Below, in pieces: positions 6,880-15,041 of a DNA stretch of 35,885 nt. This DNA is from Roseicella frigidaeris (GTDB taxonomy: Bacteria; Pseudomonadota; Alphaproteobacteria; Acetobacterales; Acetobacteraceae). The first letter of the stretch is position 1. Each line of letters starts with the position of its first letter. Position numbers and translations under genes: made by a program. The stretch covers positions 14,334-50,218 of the forward strand of contig NZ_QLIX01000029.1 of NCBI RefSeq assembly GCF_003258945.1, given 5' to 3'. Under the pieces are notes generated by a model that saw only the letters and a program-made list of their open reading frames with translations, did not search any database and was not told where the DNA came from.

Positions 6880-8178
6880 TCATCCCCCGGAAGCGGCGAG
6901 CGGTCGGGTGCCGCACCAATCGGCGATGAAGGCGGCGATGGAAAGCGTCGTCTTCTTGAGCTGCTCGAGGTTGGTGCGCTCGTCGAAGGCATGCGCCCCC
7001 TCCCCCTTCGGCCCGTAGCAGAGGCCGGGGATGCCGAAATACCGGCCGTAGAAGCGGGTGTCGTTCACCGCCGTGCTGACCCGCGCCTCCATGGCCCGGC
7101 CGAAGACCTGCTCATGCGCCGCCGCCAGCACCGCCTCCGCCTCGCTGCCCGGCTCCAGCACGTAGCCATCGGCGAGGAAGCCATGCCATTCGACGACAGG
7201 CGGGTTGTTGGCGAGGAAATTGTCGCCCTTGGCCGCGGCGGCGATGCAACGCTCCACCCCGGCCTGGGCCTCCGCCACCTCGGTGCCCGGCAGCAGGCCG
7301 ATGCGGCAATCCACCTCGCACCAGGCTGGCGTCGAGCTCGCCCAGTCGCCGCCGCGGATGATGCCCGGGTTGAATTTCAGCGGCGACTCGATGGCGGCGT
7401 ACCAGGGGTCGGCCTTCGCCGCCTCGTTCTGCGCGGCGGTATGCGCCTGCAGTGCCTGGATCAGGTGGTAGGCGGAGAGGATGGCGTTGGTGCCGACCTG
7501 CGCCTCCATCACATGCACCGGCACCCCGCGCACCTTGATGCGGAACCAGAGCGTGCCGGTATGGGCGCGGGTGATGGTGCCGCCGGTCGGCTCGGTGATC
7601 AGCGCCGCCTCGGCCCGGTAGCCGCGCACCAGGGTGGAGAGGGCGCCGTTGCCGGTGCTCTCCTCCTCCGTCACCGTCTGCACATGCACGTCGGCGGCGG
7701 GGGCGAGGCCGGCCGCCTTCAGCGCGTCCATGGCGAAGACCATGGCGGCGACGCCCGACTTCATGTCATGCGCGCCGCGGCCATACATCCAGCCGTCGCG
7801 GATCGTCGCGCCATAGGGCGGGTAGGTCCACATCTCGGCCGGGCCTTCCGGCACCACGTCGATATGCCCCTGCAGGATCAGGCTGCGGCCGGTCGGGTTC
7901 GCGGCGCGGTGCGTCGCCACCACCTGCACCGAATTCTGCGGCCCGACATCGACCATCGGGCTCGCCTTGGGGTGGGCCGGCAGCGGCACCTCGGCCAGGG
8001 TGTAGCGATCGACGCCATAGCCGCGCGCCGCCATCTGGCGCGCCATCCAGTCCTGCAGCGGCGCCTCGTTGCCGCGGGTGCTCGGGAAGCGGACGAGATC
8101 GGCGAGGAAGGCGACCTCCTTGTCGAAATTCGCCTCCACCGCCTCGGCGAGGCGGGCGAGCAGGGCGGCGTCGGGCAT
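6880..8178 (-). CDS. M20 family metallopeptidase (ArgE/DapE-like deacylase)
   Basis: This 432-residue zinc amidohydrolase has first-zinc motif GHIDVVP (about residues 105-111), followed by the GRGAHDMKSG metal-bridging Asp, the catalytic TEEESTGNG pair and a dimerisation domain. The C-terminal metal His lies in GEGAHAFDERTNLEQLKK. The family removes N-acyl groups from amino acids or cleaves small peptides in the cytoplasm (ArgE, DapE, CPG2). The start at 8178 (MPDAALLARLAEAVEANF) is preferred because GGAAGG precedes it; the frame upstream is open but unlike protein. It follows an oligopeptide-type binding protein gene on the same strand, which suggests use of an imported amide or peptide, but the substrate cannot be read from the sequence. 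Confidence 0.9.
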   Translation of the reverse strand: MPDAALLARLAEAVEANFDKEVAFLADLVRFPSTRGNEAPLQDWMARQMAARGYGVDRYTLAEVPLPAHPKASPMVDVGPQNSVQVVATHRAANPTGRSLILQGHIDVVPEGPAEMWTYPPYGATIRDGWMYGRGAHDMKSGVAAMVFAMDALKAAGLAPAADVHVQTVTEEESTGNGALSTLVRGYRAEAALITEPTGGTITRAHTGTLWFRIKVRGVPVHVMEAQVGTNAILSAYHLIQALQAHTAAQNEAAKADPWYAAIESPLKFNPGIIRGGDWASSTPAWCEVDCRIGLLPGTEVAEAQAGVERCIAAAAKGDNFLANNPPVVEWHGFLADGYVLEPGSEAEAVLAAAHEQVFGRAMEARVSTAVNDTRFYGRYFGIPGLCYGPKGEGAHAFDERTNLEQLKKTTLSIAAFIADWCGTRPLAASGG

Positions 8179-8352
8179 GCGGGATCCTTCCTTGCCTTTG
8201 CAGACCAGGGCCTTGCAGACCGGATGCCGGCGGCGCCGTGGCCGCGACCGGTCCATGGTCCGTGCGAAGGCCCCGAGCGTCGGCCCGGCACCGGCCAGGG
8301 TCAAGCCAGGGTCTGCAATCGGGGGCTTGCAATCCGGATGCCAGGCCGGCGG

Positions 8353-9936
8353 TCACCCCGGCGGCCGCGCCAGCCGCGGCTCGGTGTGGTTCGGCGGGCT
8401 CGGCTCGTAGACCACGCGGTCGCGCCGCCCGGCCCAGACATTGCGCAGGTTGATCACCGGGATCACGCCCATATCCTCGAGCAGCGCCCGCGAGGCCTGC
8501 TGCGTCAGCGCCTTCCGCTTCGCCTCGTCCATGGTGGTGAGCGCGGCGGCGAGCGGGTGGTCCACCTCCGGGTTGGAATAGCGCTGGCGGTTGAAGGGGC
8601 CGTGGCCGCGCTCGGCATCCCGCGTCATCACCACCTGGCGCAGCGGGTTCAGCGAGAGGTAGCTGCTGAAATAGGTCATGAAGAGCGAGAAGTCGCGGTT
8701 GGTGGCGCGGGTGAAGAGGTTGGCCGGCGGCAGGGTCTGCACCTGGGCCTCGATGCCGATGCGGCTGAAGCCCTGGGCGATCGCCTGCAGCAGGTTGTCG
8801 TCCGAGGGGAAGAAGCCGTTCGGCCCATGCAGGGTGAGGCGGAAGCCCTGGCCGAACCCGGCCTCGGCGAGCAGCGCCCGGGCGCGGGCCGGGTCGTGGG
8901 GCAAGGGGCCCAGCCCTTCGAGCCGGTGCTCGGCCACCGGCGCGGCGAATTGGTCGGCCGGCGAGGCCAGGCCGCTGTAGAGCCGCTCGGCGATCTGCTG
9001 CCGCGGGATGGCCAGCGATAGCGCCTGCCGCACCCGCCGGTCGGCCAGCGGGTTGGCCGGCAGCGGCTTGCCCTGCCGGTCGGTGACGAAGGGCGAGGTC
9101 TCGCGCATCGCATCCGGGGCGAGATAGACGAAGGTGATGCTGTCGATCTGGAACAGGGCGAAGCGGCGGTCCTTCTCCAGCCGCGGCACGTCCTGCACCG
9201 GCACGTAGTCGATCAGGTCCACCTCGCCGGCGAGCAGCGCCGCGGTGCGGGCGCCGGGCTGCGGGATGAAGCGGTAGAGCACGCGGTCCCAGGGCTCGAC
9301 CGGCCCGCCATGCCACGCCGCGTTGCTGGCGAGCTCCAGCCGCTCCCCCTGCTGCCAGGAGACGAAGCGGTAGGGTCCGGTGCCGAGCATCAGCCTGCCG
9401 CTGTTGAAATCGGCGGTTTGCGGATTCGGCCCATGGATTGTGCGCGAGAGGATGACCGGCCCGCTCATGTCGTAGCGCATCAGCGGGTTCGGCTCGCGGG
9501 TGCGGAGCAGGATCGTCTCCGGGTCCACCACCTCGATGCTGGCGATGCTGCGCACCTGCGGGGTGAAGAGCGCCGGGCTGTTCGGCACGGTCGGCACCCG
9601 GGCGAAGGTGAAGGCGACGTCCTCCGCCTCGAAGGGCGTGCCGTCATGGAAGCGCGCCGCGGTGTTGAGCTTCACCTCCCAGGTCAGGTCGTCCACCGGC
9701 CGCATGCTGCGGGCGAGGCGCGGCTGGAACTGCGCCTTCGTGTCCAGCTCGAAGAGCGGCTCGAAGACCATGCGCGCGACCTGGTTGTTGTTCTGCGTGT
9801 TGTGGTAGTGCGGGTCGAGCGCGCTCGGCGGTGTCTGCGCCCCGATGGTCAATGCGCGCTGCGCCCAGGCCGGCGCGGCGGCGATCGGCAGGGCGAGCAG
9901 GGCGGCGCAGACCAGCCCCCGGACTCCTGGATGCAT
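8353..9936 (-). CDS. ABC transporter substrate-binding protein, SBP_bac_5 (peptide/nickel type)
   Basis: This 527-residue periplasmic protein has the signal peptide MHPGVRGLVCAALLALPIAA, with cleavage near AWAQR. The family signature is clear: TIGAQTPPSALDPHYHNT, FEPLFELD, FHDGTPFEAEDVAFTFAR and GTGPYRFVSW. It resembles DppA/OppA/NikA and would bind oligopeptides, glutathione-like compounds or a metal complex. The start at 9936 gives the signal peptide and has GGGAGG upstream. No permease or ATPase genes are in the window, so it is an orphan receptor next to an M20 deacylase. The gene is divergent from the intradiol dioxygenase gene across 171 bp. Confidence 0.92.
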   Translation of the reverse strand: MHPGVRGLVCAALLALPIAAAPAWAQRALTIGAQTPPSALDPHYHNTQNNNQVARMVFEPLFELDTKAQFQPRLARSMRPVDDLTWEVKLNTAARFHDGTPFEAEDVAFTFARVPTVPNSPALFTPQVRSIASIEVVDPETILLRTREPNPLMRYDMSGPVILSRTIHGPNPQTADFNSGRLMLGTGPYRFVSWQQGERLELASNAAWHGGPVEPWDRVLYRFIPQPGARTAALLAGEVDLIDYVPVQDVPRLEKDRRFALFQIDSITFVYLAPDAMRETSPFVTDRQGKPLPANPLADRRVRQALSLAIPRQQIAERLYSGLASPADQFAAPVAEHRLEGLGPLPHDPARARALLAEAGFGQGFRLTLHGPNGFFPSDDNLLQAIAQGFSRIGIEAQVQTLPPANLFTRATNRDFSLFMTYFSSYLSLNPLRQVVMTRDAERGHGPFNRQRYSNPEVDHPLAAALTTMDEAKRKALTQQASRALLEDMGVIPVINLRNVWAGRRDRVVYEPSPPNHTEPRLARPPG

Positions 9937-10107
9937 GCAAACCTCCCGGTTGGCCGGTCTCGCGCCGGCCCGATGCGCCGAGACTCGGATGCCGGGCCGA
10001 GCGGTCAAGCGCGGCGAGGCGGCCGGGCCGCCCCGGCGGCGCCCGCCCGGCCAGCCCAGCCCGAGGGACATGTTCCCACGCCGGCCTGGGGATGGCAGGA
10101 TGCGGGC

Positions 10108-11001
10108 ATGACGCAACAGGATCCCGACCGCCGCCATCTCCTGCGGTCCCTGGCCGCAGCGCCCGCGCTCGCCGCCCCTGGCCTTGCCGCGCCGCTCATC
10201 GCGCGGGCCGAGGCGGCCCCCGAGGCCGGCCTCGCCGCGGCGACGATGGGGCTGCTCTCGGACCGGGTCTGCGCGGTCATGCCGGCGGTGACGCAGGGCC
10301 CCTTCTATCTCGACCCGAAGCTCGTCCGCCGCGACATCACCGAGGGCCTGCCCGGCGTGCCGCTCCGCCTCGGGATGCAGGTGGTGACGGCAGACTGCCG
10401 CCCGGTCGCCGGCGCCCGGGTCGATCTCTGGCATTGCGACGCCCAGGGCAACTACTCTGGCTTCGCCCGCCAGGGCTCCGACGCGGCGCGCAGCACCGAG
10501 GGGCAGCACTTCCTGCGCGGCACGCAGCCGACGGATGCGCAGGGGGTCGCCAGCTTCGACACGCTCTATCCCGGCTGGTACCGCGGCCGCACGACCCATC
10601 TGCACTACAAGATCTTCCTCGACGAGCGGACCGTGCTGACGGGCCAGGTCTTCTTCCCCGATGCGCTGAACCAGTATCTCTACGAGCATGCCCCGGCCTA
10701 TCGCCGGGCCGAGGCGCGCGACACCGCCAATGCCGCGGACGGCATCGCCGCCGAGGCCGGCGAGGGCGCCCATTGCGCCATCCGCGAGCAGAAGGATCGC
10801 TATGTCGCGGCGCTGGTCGTCGGCATCGATCCGCGCGCGGAGTGGCGGGAGCGCGGCCCCTTCGGCGGCGGGCCGGGGATGGGCGGGCGCCCGCCCGGCC
10901 CGCCGCCGGGCTTCCGCCCGGGTGGTCCCCCGCCCTTCCCGCCACCCGGCGGCCGCGGCGTCGATCCGGCGAAGATCAGGATGTTCCCGGGCGGCGGCTA
11001 G
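10108..11001 (+). CDS. Tat-exported intradiol ring-cleavage dioxygenase-like protein
   Basis: This 297-residue protein has a twin-arginine leader (DRRHLLRSLAAAPALAAPG) and then an intradiol dioxygenase core. The four Fe(III) ligands are all visible: Tyr116 (GNYSGF), Tyr158 (GWYRGRTTH), and His164 and His166 (THLHYKIF). The classic enzymes (protocatechuate or catechol dioxygenases) are cytoplasmic, but a Tat-exported subgroup of unclear substrate is common. The C-terminus is an unusual Gly/Pro-rich tail (about 252-285), of the type seen in wall- or surface-associated proteins. The start at 10108 places the RR motif correctly. Two bases after the stop begins a composite repeat. Confidence 0.88.
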   Translation: MTQQDPDRRHLLRSLAAAPALAAPGLAAPLIARAEAAPEAGLAAATMGLLSDRVCAVMPAVTQGPFYLDPKLVRRDITEGLPGVPLRLGMQVVTADCRPVAGARVDLWHCDAQGNYSGFARQGSDAARSTEGQHFLRGTQPTDAQGVASFDTLYPGWYRGRTTHLHYKIFLDERTVLTGQVFFPDALNQYLYEHAPAYRRAEARDTANAADGIAAEAGEGAHCAIREQKDRYVAALVVGIDPRAEWRERGPFGGGPGMGGRPPGPPPGFRPGGPPPFPPPGGRGVDPAKIRMFPGGG

Positions 11002-11003
11002 GG

Positions 11004-11150
11004 CAGATCCCGATCAGGTGGCCTCACCTGATCGGGTGAAGATGCTCTGGACCACGATCCGCTCACCCGGGTTCGCGGGCCATGGTCCGGCGCGGTGTTT
11101 GGTCGCGCGCGGCACGCCTCCGGTGAGGCCACTCGGGCGATCATGCCCAG
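11004..11150. repeat. Composite palindromic repeat, modules A-B-C
   Basis: Module A has the 12-bp arms CCCGATCAGGTG (11009-11020) and CACCTGATCGGG (11025-11036), identical to the copy at 2446-2473. Module B has TGGACCACGATCCGCTCACC at its left and CCATGGTCC at its right (about 11048-11089) and matches 6405-6446. Module C (about 11096-11150, starting TGTTTGGTCGCGCG and ending GCGATCATGC) is a diverged copy of those at 6348 and 6451. The element begins 2 bp after the dioxygenase stop and ends before the Fic promoter, so it could also end transcription between them. Confidence 0.85.
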
Positions 11151-11210
11151 GAGCGCCGCAAGGTGTCGGCCAGAACCTTTTGCAGGCGGCCGCATGCTCC
11201 GGCAGCCGCC

Positions 11211-11273
11211 TTGTTTAAGACTGCCTGTCTTAGCAATCCCACTATTTAACCTATTGGTCGTTTGCTTAAATAA
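11211..11273 (+). promoter_or_regulatory. AT-rich promoter of the Fic gene with two inverted repeats
   Basis: This stretch is strikingly AT-rich for the window. It contains a perfect inverted repeat, TAAGAC (11216-11221) and GTCTTA (11227-11232), around 5 bp. A second perfect pair, TATTTAA (11243-11249) and TTAAATA (11266-11272), is spaced by 16 bp. The Fic ATG is 24 bp downstream. These are likely promoter or operator elements, possibly for autoregulation by the winged-helix domain at the C-terminus of the Fic protein. That link is an inference. Confidence 0.5.
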
Positions 11274-11296
11274 CCTGCCGCAGCCATGATGAGGCC

Positions 11297-12478
11297 ATGG
11301 CTGACAGTTCAACCCATGGTAGCCGACTCGGCCGCTTCGTCGAGACGCCTGTCGCAGGCGAGTTCGTGCGCGCCTTTGTGCCGCCCCCGCTTCCGCCCGT
11401 TCCGCCGATCGACGTGCTCTCGCTGCTCAACCGCCTGAGCGTCGCCGAGCGCGCCTTGGGGCGCCTCGATGGCATCATCATGCTCCTGCCCCGCCAGGAG
11501 CTGTTCCTCTACATGTATATCCGCAAGGAGGCAGTCCTCTCGTCGCAGATCGAGGGCACGCAATCGACCCTCTCCGACCTCCTCCGCTTCGAGACCGAGG
11601 CCCAGGCCGGCGCGCCGATCGACGACATTCGCGAGGTCTCGAACTATGTCGACGCGATGATGTTCGGGCTCGAACGCCTCGCGGAGCTTCCGCTCTCGCT
11701 CCGCCTCATCCGCGAGATGCACGCCCGTCTCCTTCGGGGCGGGCGCGGCGGCAGCAAGAGCCCCGGCGAGTTCCGGCGCACACAGAACTGGATCGGCGGC
11801 AGCCGGCCGGGAAACGCCATCTTCGTCCCGCCGCCCATCACGGAGCTCGACGCCGCCCTCGCTGCGCTGGAAGCCTTCATGCACGAGGAGCAATCGAAGC
11901 TGCCCGCGCTCATCAAGGCCGGGCTCCTGCACGTGCAGTTCGAGACGATCCACCCGTTCCTGGACGGCAACGGGCGGATCGGCCGCTTGCTCGTCACGCT
12001 GTATCTCTGCGTCCAGGACGTGCTCCGCAAGCCGTTGCTTTACCTGAGCCTTTACCTGAAGACACGGCGGGCGGACTATTACCGCCTTCTGCAGGAAGTC
12101 CGCGAGCGCGGCGCCTGGGAGGCCTGGCTGGAGTTCTTCCTCGACGGCGTCGCCGAGATCGCCAACCAAGCCTTCGACGCGGCAACCCGCATCGTCGACC
12201 TGTTCCGGCAGGATCGCGAGCGCATCACCGTGGAGAGCGAACGCGCCGGCTCGGCGCTTCGCATCCACGACCTGATGCAGCAGCATCCCTATGTCACCAG
12301 CAACCAGCTCGTCGAGCGGACGGGGCTGTCACCGCCCACCGTGAACGCCGCGCTCCTTGACCTGCAGCGCCTCGGCATCGTCGAGGAAGTGACAGGCCGG
12401 CGCCGCGGCCGCGTCTTCGGATATCGCCGCTACCTCGCCATCCTCAGCGAAGGCACCGATCCGCTTCCGGCCCCTTGA
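11297..12478 (+). CDS. Fic family protein (AMPylase-type) with C-terminal winged helix
   Basis: This 393-residue Fic/DOC protein has three parts. The N-terminal helical domain (about 36-100) holds the auto-inhibitory motif SSQIEGT (Ser82 to Gly87), the (S/T)xxxE(G/N) signature of class II Fic proteins. The core carries the catalytic motif HPFLDGNGRIGR (219-230, His219), intact for nucleotide transfer, usually AMP from ATP to a Ser, Thr or Tyr of a target. The C-terminal winged helix (about 325-380) includes LSPPTVNAALLDLQRLG, a DNA-binding type. The start at 11297 gives a complete N-domain; ATGs at 11286 and 11289 are out of frame. No separate antitoxin gene is adjacent, as expected when inhibition is in cis. 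It abuts the guaA 3' end. Confidence 0.93.
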   Translation: MADSSTHGSRLGRFVETPVAGEFVRAFVPPPLPPVPPIDVLSLLNRLSVAERALGRLDGIIMLLPRQELFLYMYIRKEAVLSSQIEGTQSTLSDLLRFETEAQAGAPIDDIREVSNYVDAMMFGLERLAELPLSLRLIREMHARLLRGGRGGSKSPGEFRRTQNWIGGSRPGNAIFVPPPITELDAALAALEAFMHEEQSKLPALIKAGLLHVQFETIHPFLDGNGRIGRLLVTLYLCVQDVLRKPLLYLSLYLKTRRADYYRLLQEVRERGAWEAWLEFFLDGVAEIANQAFDAATRIVDLFRQDRERITVESERAGSALRIHDLMQQHPYVTSNQLVERTGLSPPTVNAALLDLQRLGIVEEVTGRRRGRVFGYRRYLAILSEGTDPLPAP

Positions 12479-12536
12479 CGATCGGCGTCGAAGGCGCGCC
12501 CCGGCAGCCTTGCCCGGTCCGGCTTCGGCCCCGCAA

Positions 12537-14132
12537 TCACTCCCACTCGATCGTCCCGGGCGGCTTGCTCGTGATGTCGTAGGTGACGCGGTTGATGCCG
12601 CGCACCTCGTTGACGATGCGGTTCGCCACGCGGGTGAGGAAGTCCATCGAGAAGGGGTAGACATCCGCCGTCATGCCGTCGGTCGAGGTCACGGCGCGCA
12701 GCGCGCAGGCCTGGTCGTAGGTGCGGCCGTCGCCCATCACGCCCACGGTGCGCACCGGCAGCAGCACCGCGAAGGCCTGCCAGATCGCATCGTAGAGGCC
12801 GGCGGCGCGGATCTCCTCGAGATAGACGGTATCCACCTTGCGCAGCAGGTCCGCCTTCTCCCGCGTCACCTCGCCGGGGATGCGGATGGCGAGGCCCGGC
12901 CCCGGGAAGGGATGCCGCCCGACGATCGCCTCCGGCATGCCGAGCTCGCGGCCGAGCGCCCGCACCTCGTCCTTGAACAGCTCGCGCAGCGGCTCGACGA
13001 GCTGCATGCGCATATGCGCCGGCAGGCCGCCGACATTGTGGTGGCTCTTAATGGTCACGCTCGGCCCGCCGGTGGCCGAGACGCTCTCGATCACATCGGG
13101 GTAGAGCGTGCCCTGGGCGAGGAAATCGGCGCCGCCGAGCTTCGCCTGCTCCTCCTCGAACACCTCGATGAAGAGGCGGCCGATGGTCTTGCGCTTCACC
13201 TCCGGGTCGGTGACGCCGGAGAGCTGGCCGAGGAAGAGCTCCGAGGCGTCGCGATGGACCAGGCGGATGTTGAAGCGGTCGCGGAAGGTCGCCACCACCT
13301 GCTCGCTCTCGCCCGCCCGCATCAGCCCGTGATCGACATAGATGCAGGTGAGCTGGTCGCCGATCGCCTCATGGATCAGCACCGCGGCCACCGAGGAATC
13401 GACGCCGCCCGAGAGGCCGCAGATCACCCGCCCCTTGCCGACCTGCGCGCGGATCTTGCCGATCATCTCGGCGCGGAAGGCGCCCATGGTCCAGTCGCCG
13501 CGGCAGCCGCAGACCAGATGCGTGAAGTTCCTGAGCAGCGCCCCGCCATGCGGCGTGTGCACCACCTCCGGGTGGAACATGGTGCCGTAGTAGTGCCGGG
13601 CATCGTCGGCGATGAGGGCGAAGGGCGCGCCCTCGCTGCTCGCCACCACCCGGAAGCCGGCGGGCAGCCGGGTGATCCGGTCGCCATGGCTCATCCAGAC
13701 CTGCTCGCGCGCCCCCTTGGCCCAGATGCCCTGGGTGATGGCGCATTCAGCGGTGACATCGACATGGGCGCGGCCGAACTCGGCCGGATGCCCGCTCTCC
13801 ACCGTGCCGCCGAGCTGCGCCGCCATGGTCTGTTGGCCGTAGCAGATGCCGAGCACCGGCAGCCCGCTCTCGAAGACCGCGGCCGGGGCGCGGGGCGAGG
13901 CGCCCTCGGTCACGCTGGCCGGGCCGCCCGAGAGGATGATGCCCTTCGGCGCGAAGGCCCGGATCCGCTCGCCGCTGGCGGTGAAGGGCCAGATCTCGCA
14001 ATAGACCCCGGTCTCGCGCAGCCGGCGCGCGATGAGCTGCGTCACCTGGCTGCCGAAGTCGAGGATCAGGATGCGGTCATGGCCGCCGGCGGGCGGGGCG
14101 GAAGCGGCAGCATCGGAAGCGGGCGCGTTCAT
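12537..14132 (-). CDS. guaA: GMP synthase (glutamine-hydrolysing)
   Basis: This 531-residue enzyme converts XMP to GMP with glutamine and ATP. The class I glutaminase domain comes first: [17 protein letters not shown], nucleophile Cys97 ([11 protein letters not shown]), and His187 and Glu189 (MFHPEV). The ATP pyrophosphatase domain then starts with the PP-loop SGGVDSSV at about 241, and a C-terminal dimerisation domain ends in the typical KPPGTIEWE. The start at 14132 gives a 16-residue low-complexity N-tail; two upstream in-frame codon options look non-coding. The 3' end faces the Fic gene with only 58 bp between. guaA 3' ends are known integration targets for some genomic islands, but no integrase or att repeat is seen here. 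Confidence 0.97.
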   Translation of the reverse strand: MNAPASDAAASAPPAGGHDRILILDFGSQVTQLIARRLRETGVYCEIWPFTASGERIRAFAPKGIILSGGPASVTEGASPRAPAAVFESGLPVLGICYGQQTMAAQLGGTVESGHPAEFGRAHVDVTAECAITQGIWAKGAREQVWMSHGDRITRLPAGFRVVASSEGAPFALIADDARHYYGTMFHPEVVHTPHGGALLRNFTHLVCGCRGDWTMGAFRAEMIGKIRAQVGKGRVICGLSGGVDSSVAAVLIHEAIGDQLTCIYVDHGLMRAGESEQVVATFRDRFNIRLVHRDASELFLGQLSGVTDPEVKRKTIGRLFIEVFEEEQAKLGGADFLAQGTLYPDVIESVSATGGPSVTIKSHHNVGGLPAHMRMQLVEPLRELFKDEVRALGRELGMPEAIVGRHPFPGPGLAIRIPGEVTREKADLLRKVDTVYLEEIRAAGLYDAIWQAFAVLLPVRTVGVMGDGRTYDQACALRAVTSTDGMTADVYPFSMDFLTRVANRIVNEVRGINRVTYDITSKPPGTIEWE

Positions 14133-14174
14133 GGCGCCTTGCAGCATAGCCGATCGCCGATCGCAAGCGGGCGC

Positions 14175-14189
14175 GCGGCCTTCGGCCGC
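14175..14189 (-). terminator. Possible terminator hairpin after the GNAT gene
   Basis: The arms GCGGCC (14175-14180) and GGCCGC (14184-14189) flank the loop TTC, between the GNAT stop (14288) and the guaA start (14132). A second inverted repeat, GCATGAA (14259-14265) and TTCATGC (14273-14279), lies just after the GNAT stop. Neither has a U-tract, so Rho-independent activity is doubtful; they may be regulatory for guaA instead. Confidence 0.35.
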
Positions 14190-14287
14190 CGGGGGCCATA
14201 CCGGGGGTGCGCAGGGTTCACCGTCGCGCCACGCGGCGCGGCGCCCATCCGGGCCCCGGCATGAAGGAAGCATTCATGCCCTTGGTC

Positions 14288-14893
14288 TCAGCCCTCGGGC
14301 GCCGGGGCGGTCGCGGCCAGCAGGATGTCGATCGGGTCCCAGAGGAAGGCGGTCTGGTCCATCGCCTGGCCGGCGAAGCGGAACCGCTCCTCGGCCGCCG
14401 GCCGGCCGCCGAGATGCCGGTAGAACCAGCGGGTCGGGTTGTCGCTCAGCACCCAAAGCATGGCCGAGCGGCAGCCGATGGCGGCCAGATGCGCCGCCAT
14501 GGCCCGCATCAGCCGCCGCCCGATGCCGCGCTCGCGGAAATCGTCGAGCAGGTAGAGCGTCTCCACCTCGCCCTGGGCCAGCCAGGCCCGCCGCGCCCGG
14601 CCGCCGGAGACGAAGCCGACCACCGCCCCGCCCTCGCGCTCCGCCCCGCCCGGGCGCCCGCCCGTGCCGCCGCCCAGGGGGGCATCCGGCCCGGAGGCCA
14701 CGGCGACGAAGATCGCGTGGCCGTGCTGCCGGCTGGCGATCGCCTGCTCGTAGCCGAGCGCGTGGCGCACCGGCGAGAGCCGGGCGAGGTAGTCGTCCGG
14801 CAACACGCCCGCATAGGTCGTGCGCCAGGTGGCGACATGCACGGCGCCGATCGCCGCGGCATCACTCGGGCGGGCACGGCGGATGCAGATCAT
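14288..14893 (-). CDS. GNAT family N-acetyltransferase
   Basis: This 201-residue acetyltransferase has the GNAT fold order: beta1 MICIRRARPSDAAAIGAVHV, the WRTTYAG segment typical of the YafP/RimI-like group, motif A ETLYLLDDFRERGIGRRLM with the R/QxxGxG/A acetyl-CoA loop (about 119-130), and motif B LWVLSDNPTRWFYRHLGG. A Gly-rich insert (about 72-88, GGGTGGRPGGAEREGG) sits between strands 3 and 4, unusual in length. The substrate is unknown. It is between rsmB and guaA on the same strand but with 148 and 155 bp gaps, so probably a separate unit. The start at 14893 gives the usual short N-terminus. Confidence 0.88.
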   Translation of the reverse strand: MICIRRARPSDAAAIGAVHVATWRTTYAGVLPDDYLARLSPVRHALGYEQAIASRQHGHAIFVAVASGPDAPLGGGTGGRPGGAEREGGAVVGFVSGGRARRAWLAQGEVETLYLLDDFRERGIGRRLMRAMAAHLAAIGCRSAMLWVLSDNPTRWFYRHLGGRPAAEERFRFAGQAMDQTAFLWDPIDILLAATAPAPEG

Positions 14894-15041
14894 GCGGCGC
14901 GCTTCCCTTCCCAGCCTTGGCCTCGCCTTCCGGCCTTGCGAGCCCAGCGGGGTTCGGAGGCGGATCGGGAGGCGTGTCGTTTTCCTGGCCTGCCGGCCCG
15001 CTCCGCCCGGGGAGGATCCCATGGAGCGCGCCGGCAGGACA

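Noticed and set aside
8179-8352. Regulatory RNA in the gap with repeated TTGCAGACC and TTGCAATC words
   Set aside because: The words are short and do not form a known riboswitch or a convincing stem, so nothing beyond a promoter region can be supported.
11004-11296. Antitoxin gene upstream of the Fic gene
   Set aside because: No open frame with a ribosome site or a protein-like sequence lies between the dioxygenase and Fic genes; the Fic protein carries its inhibitory motif itself.
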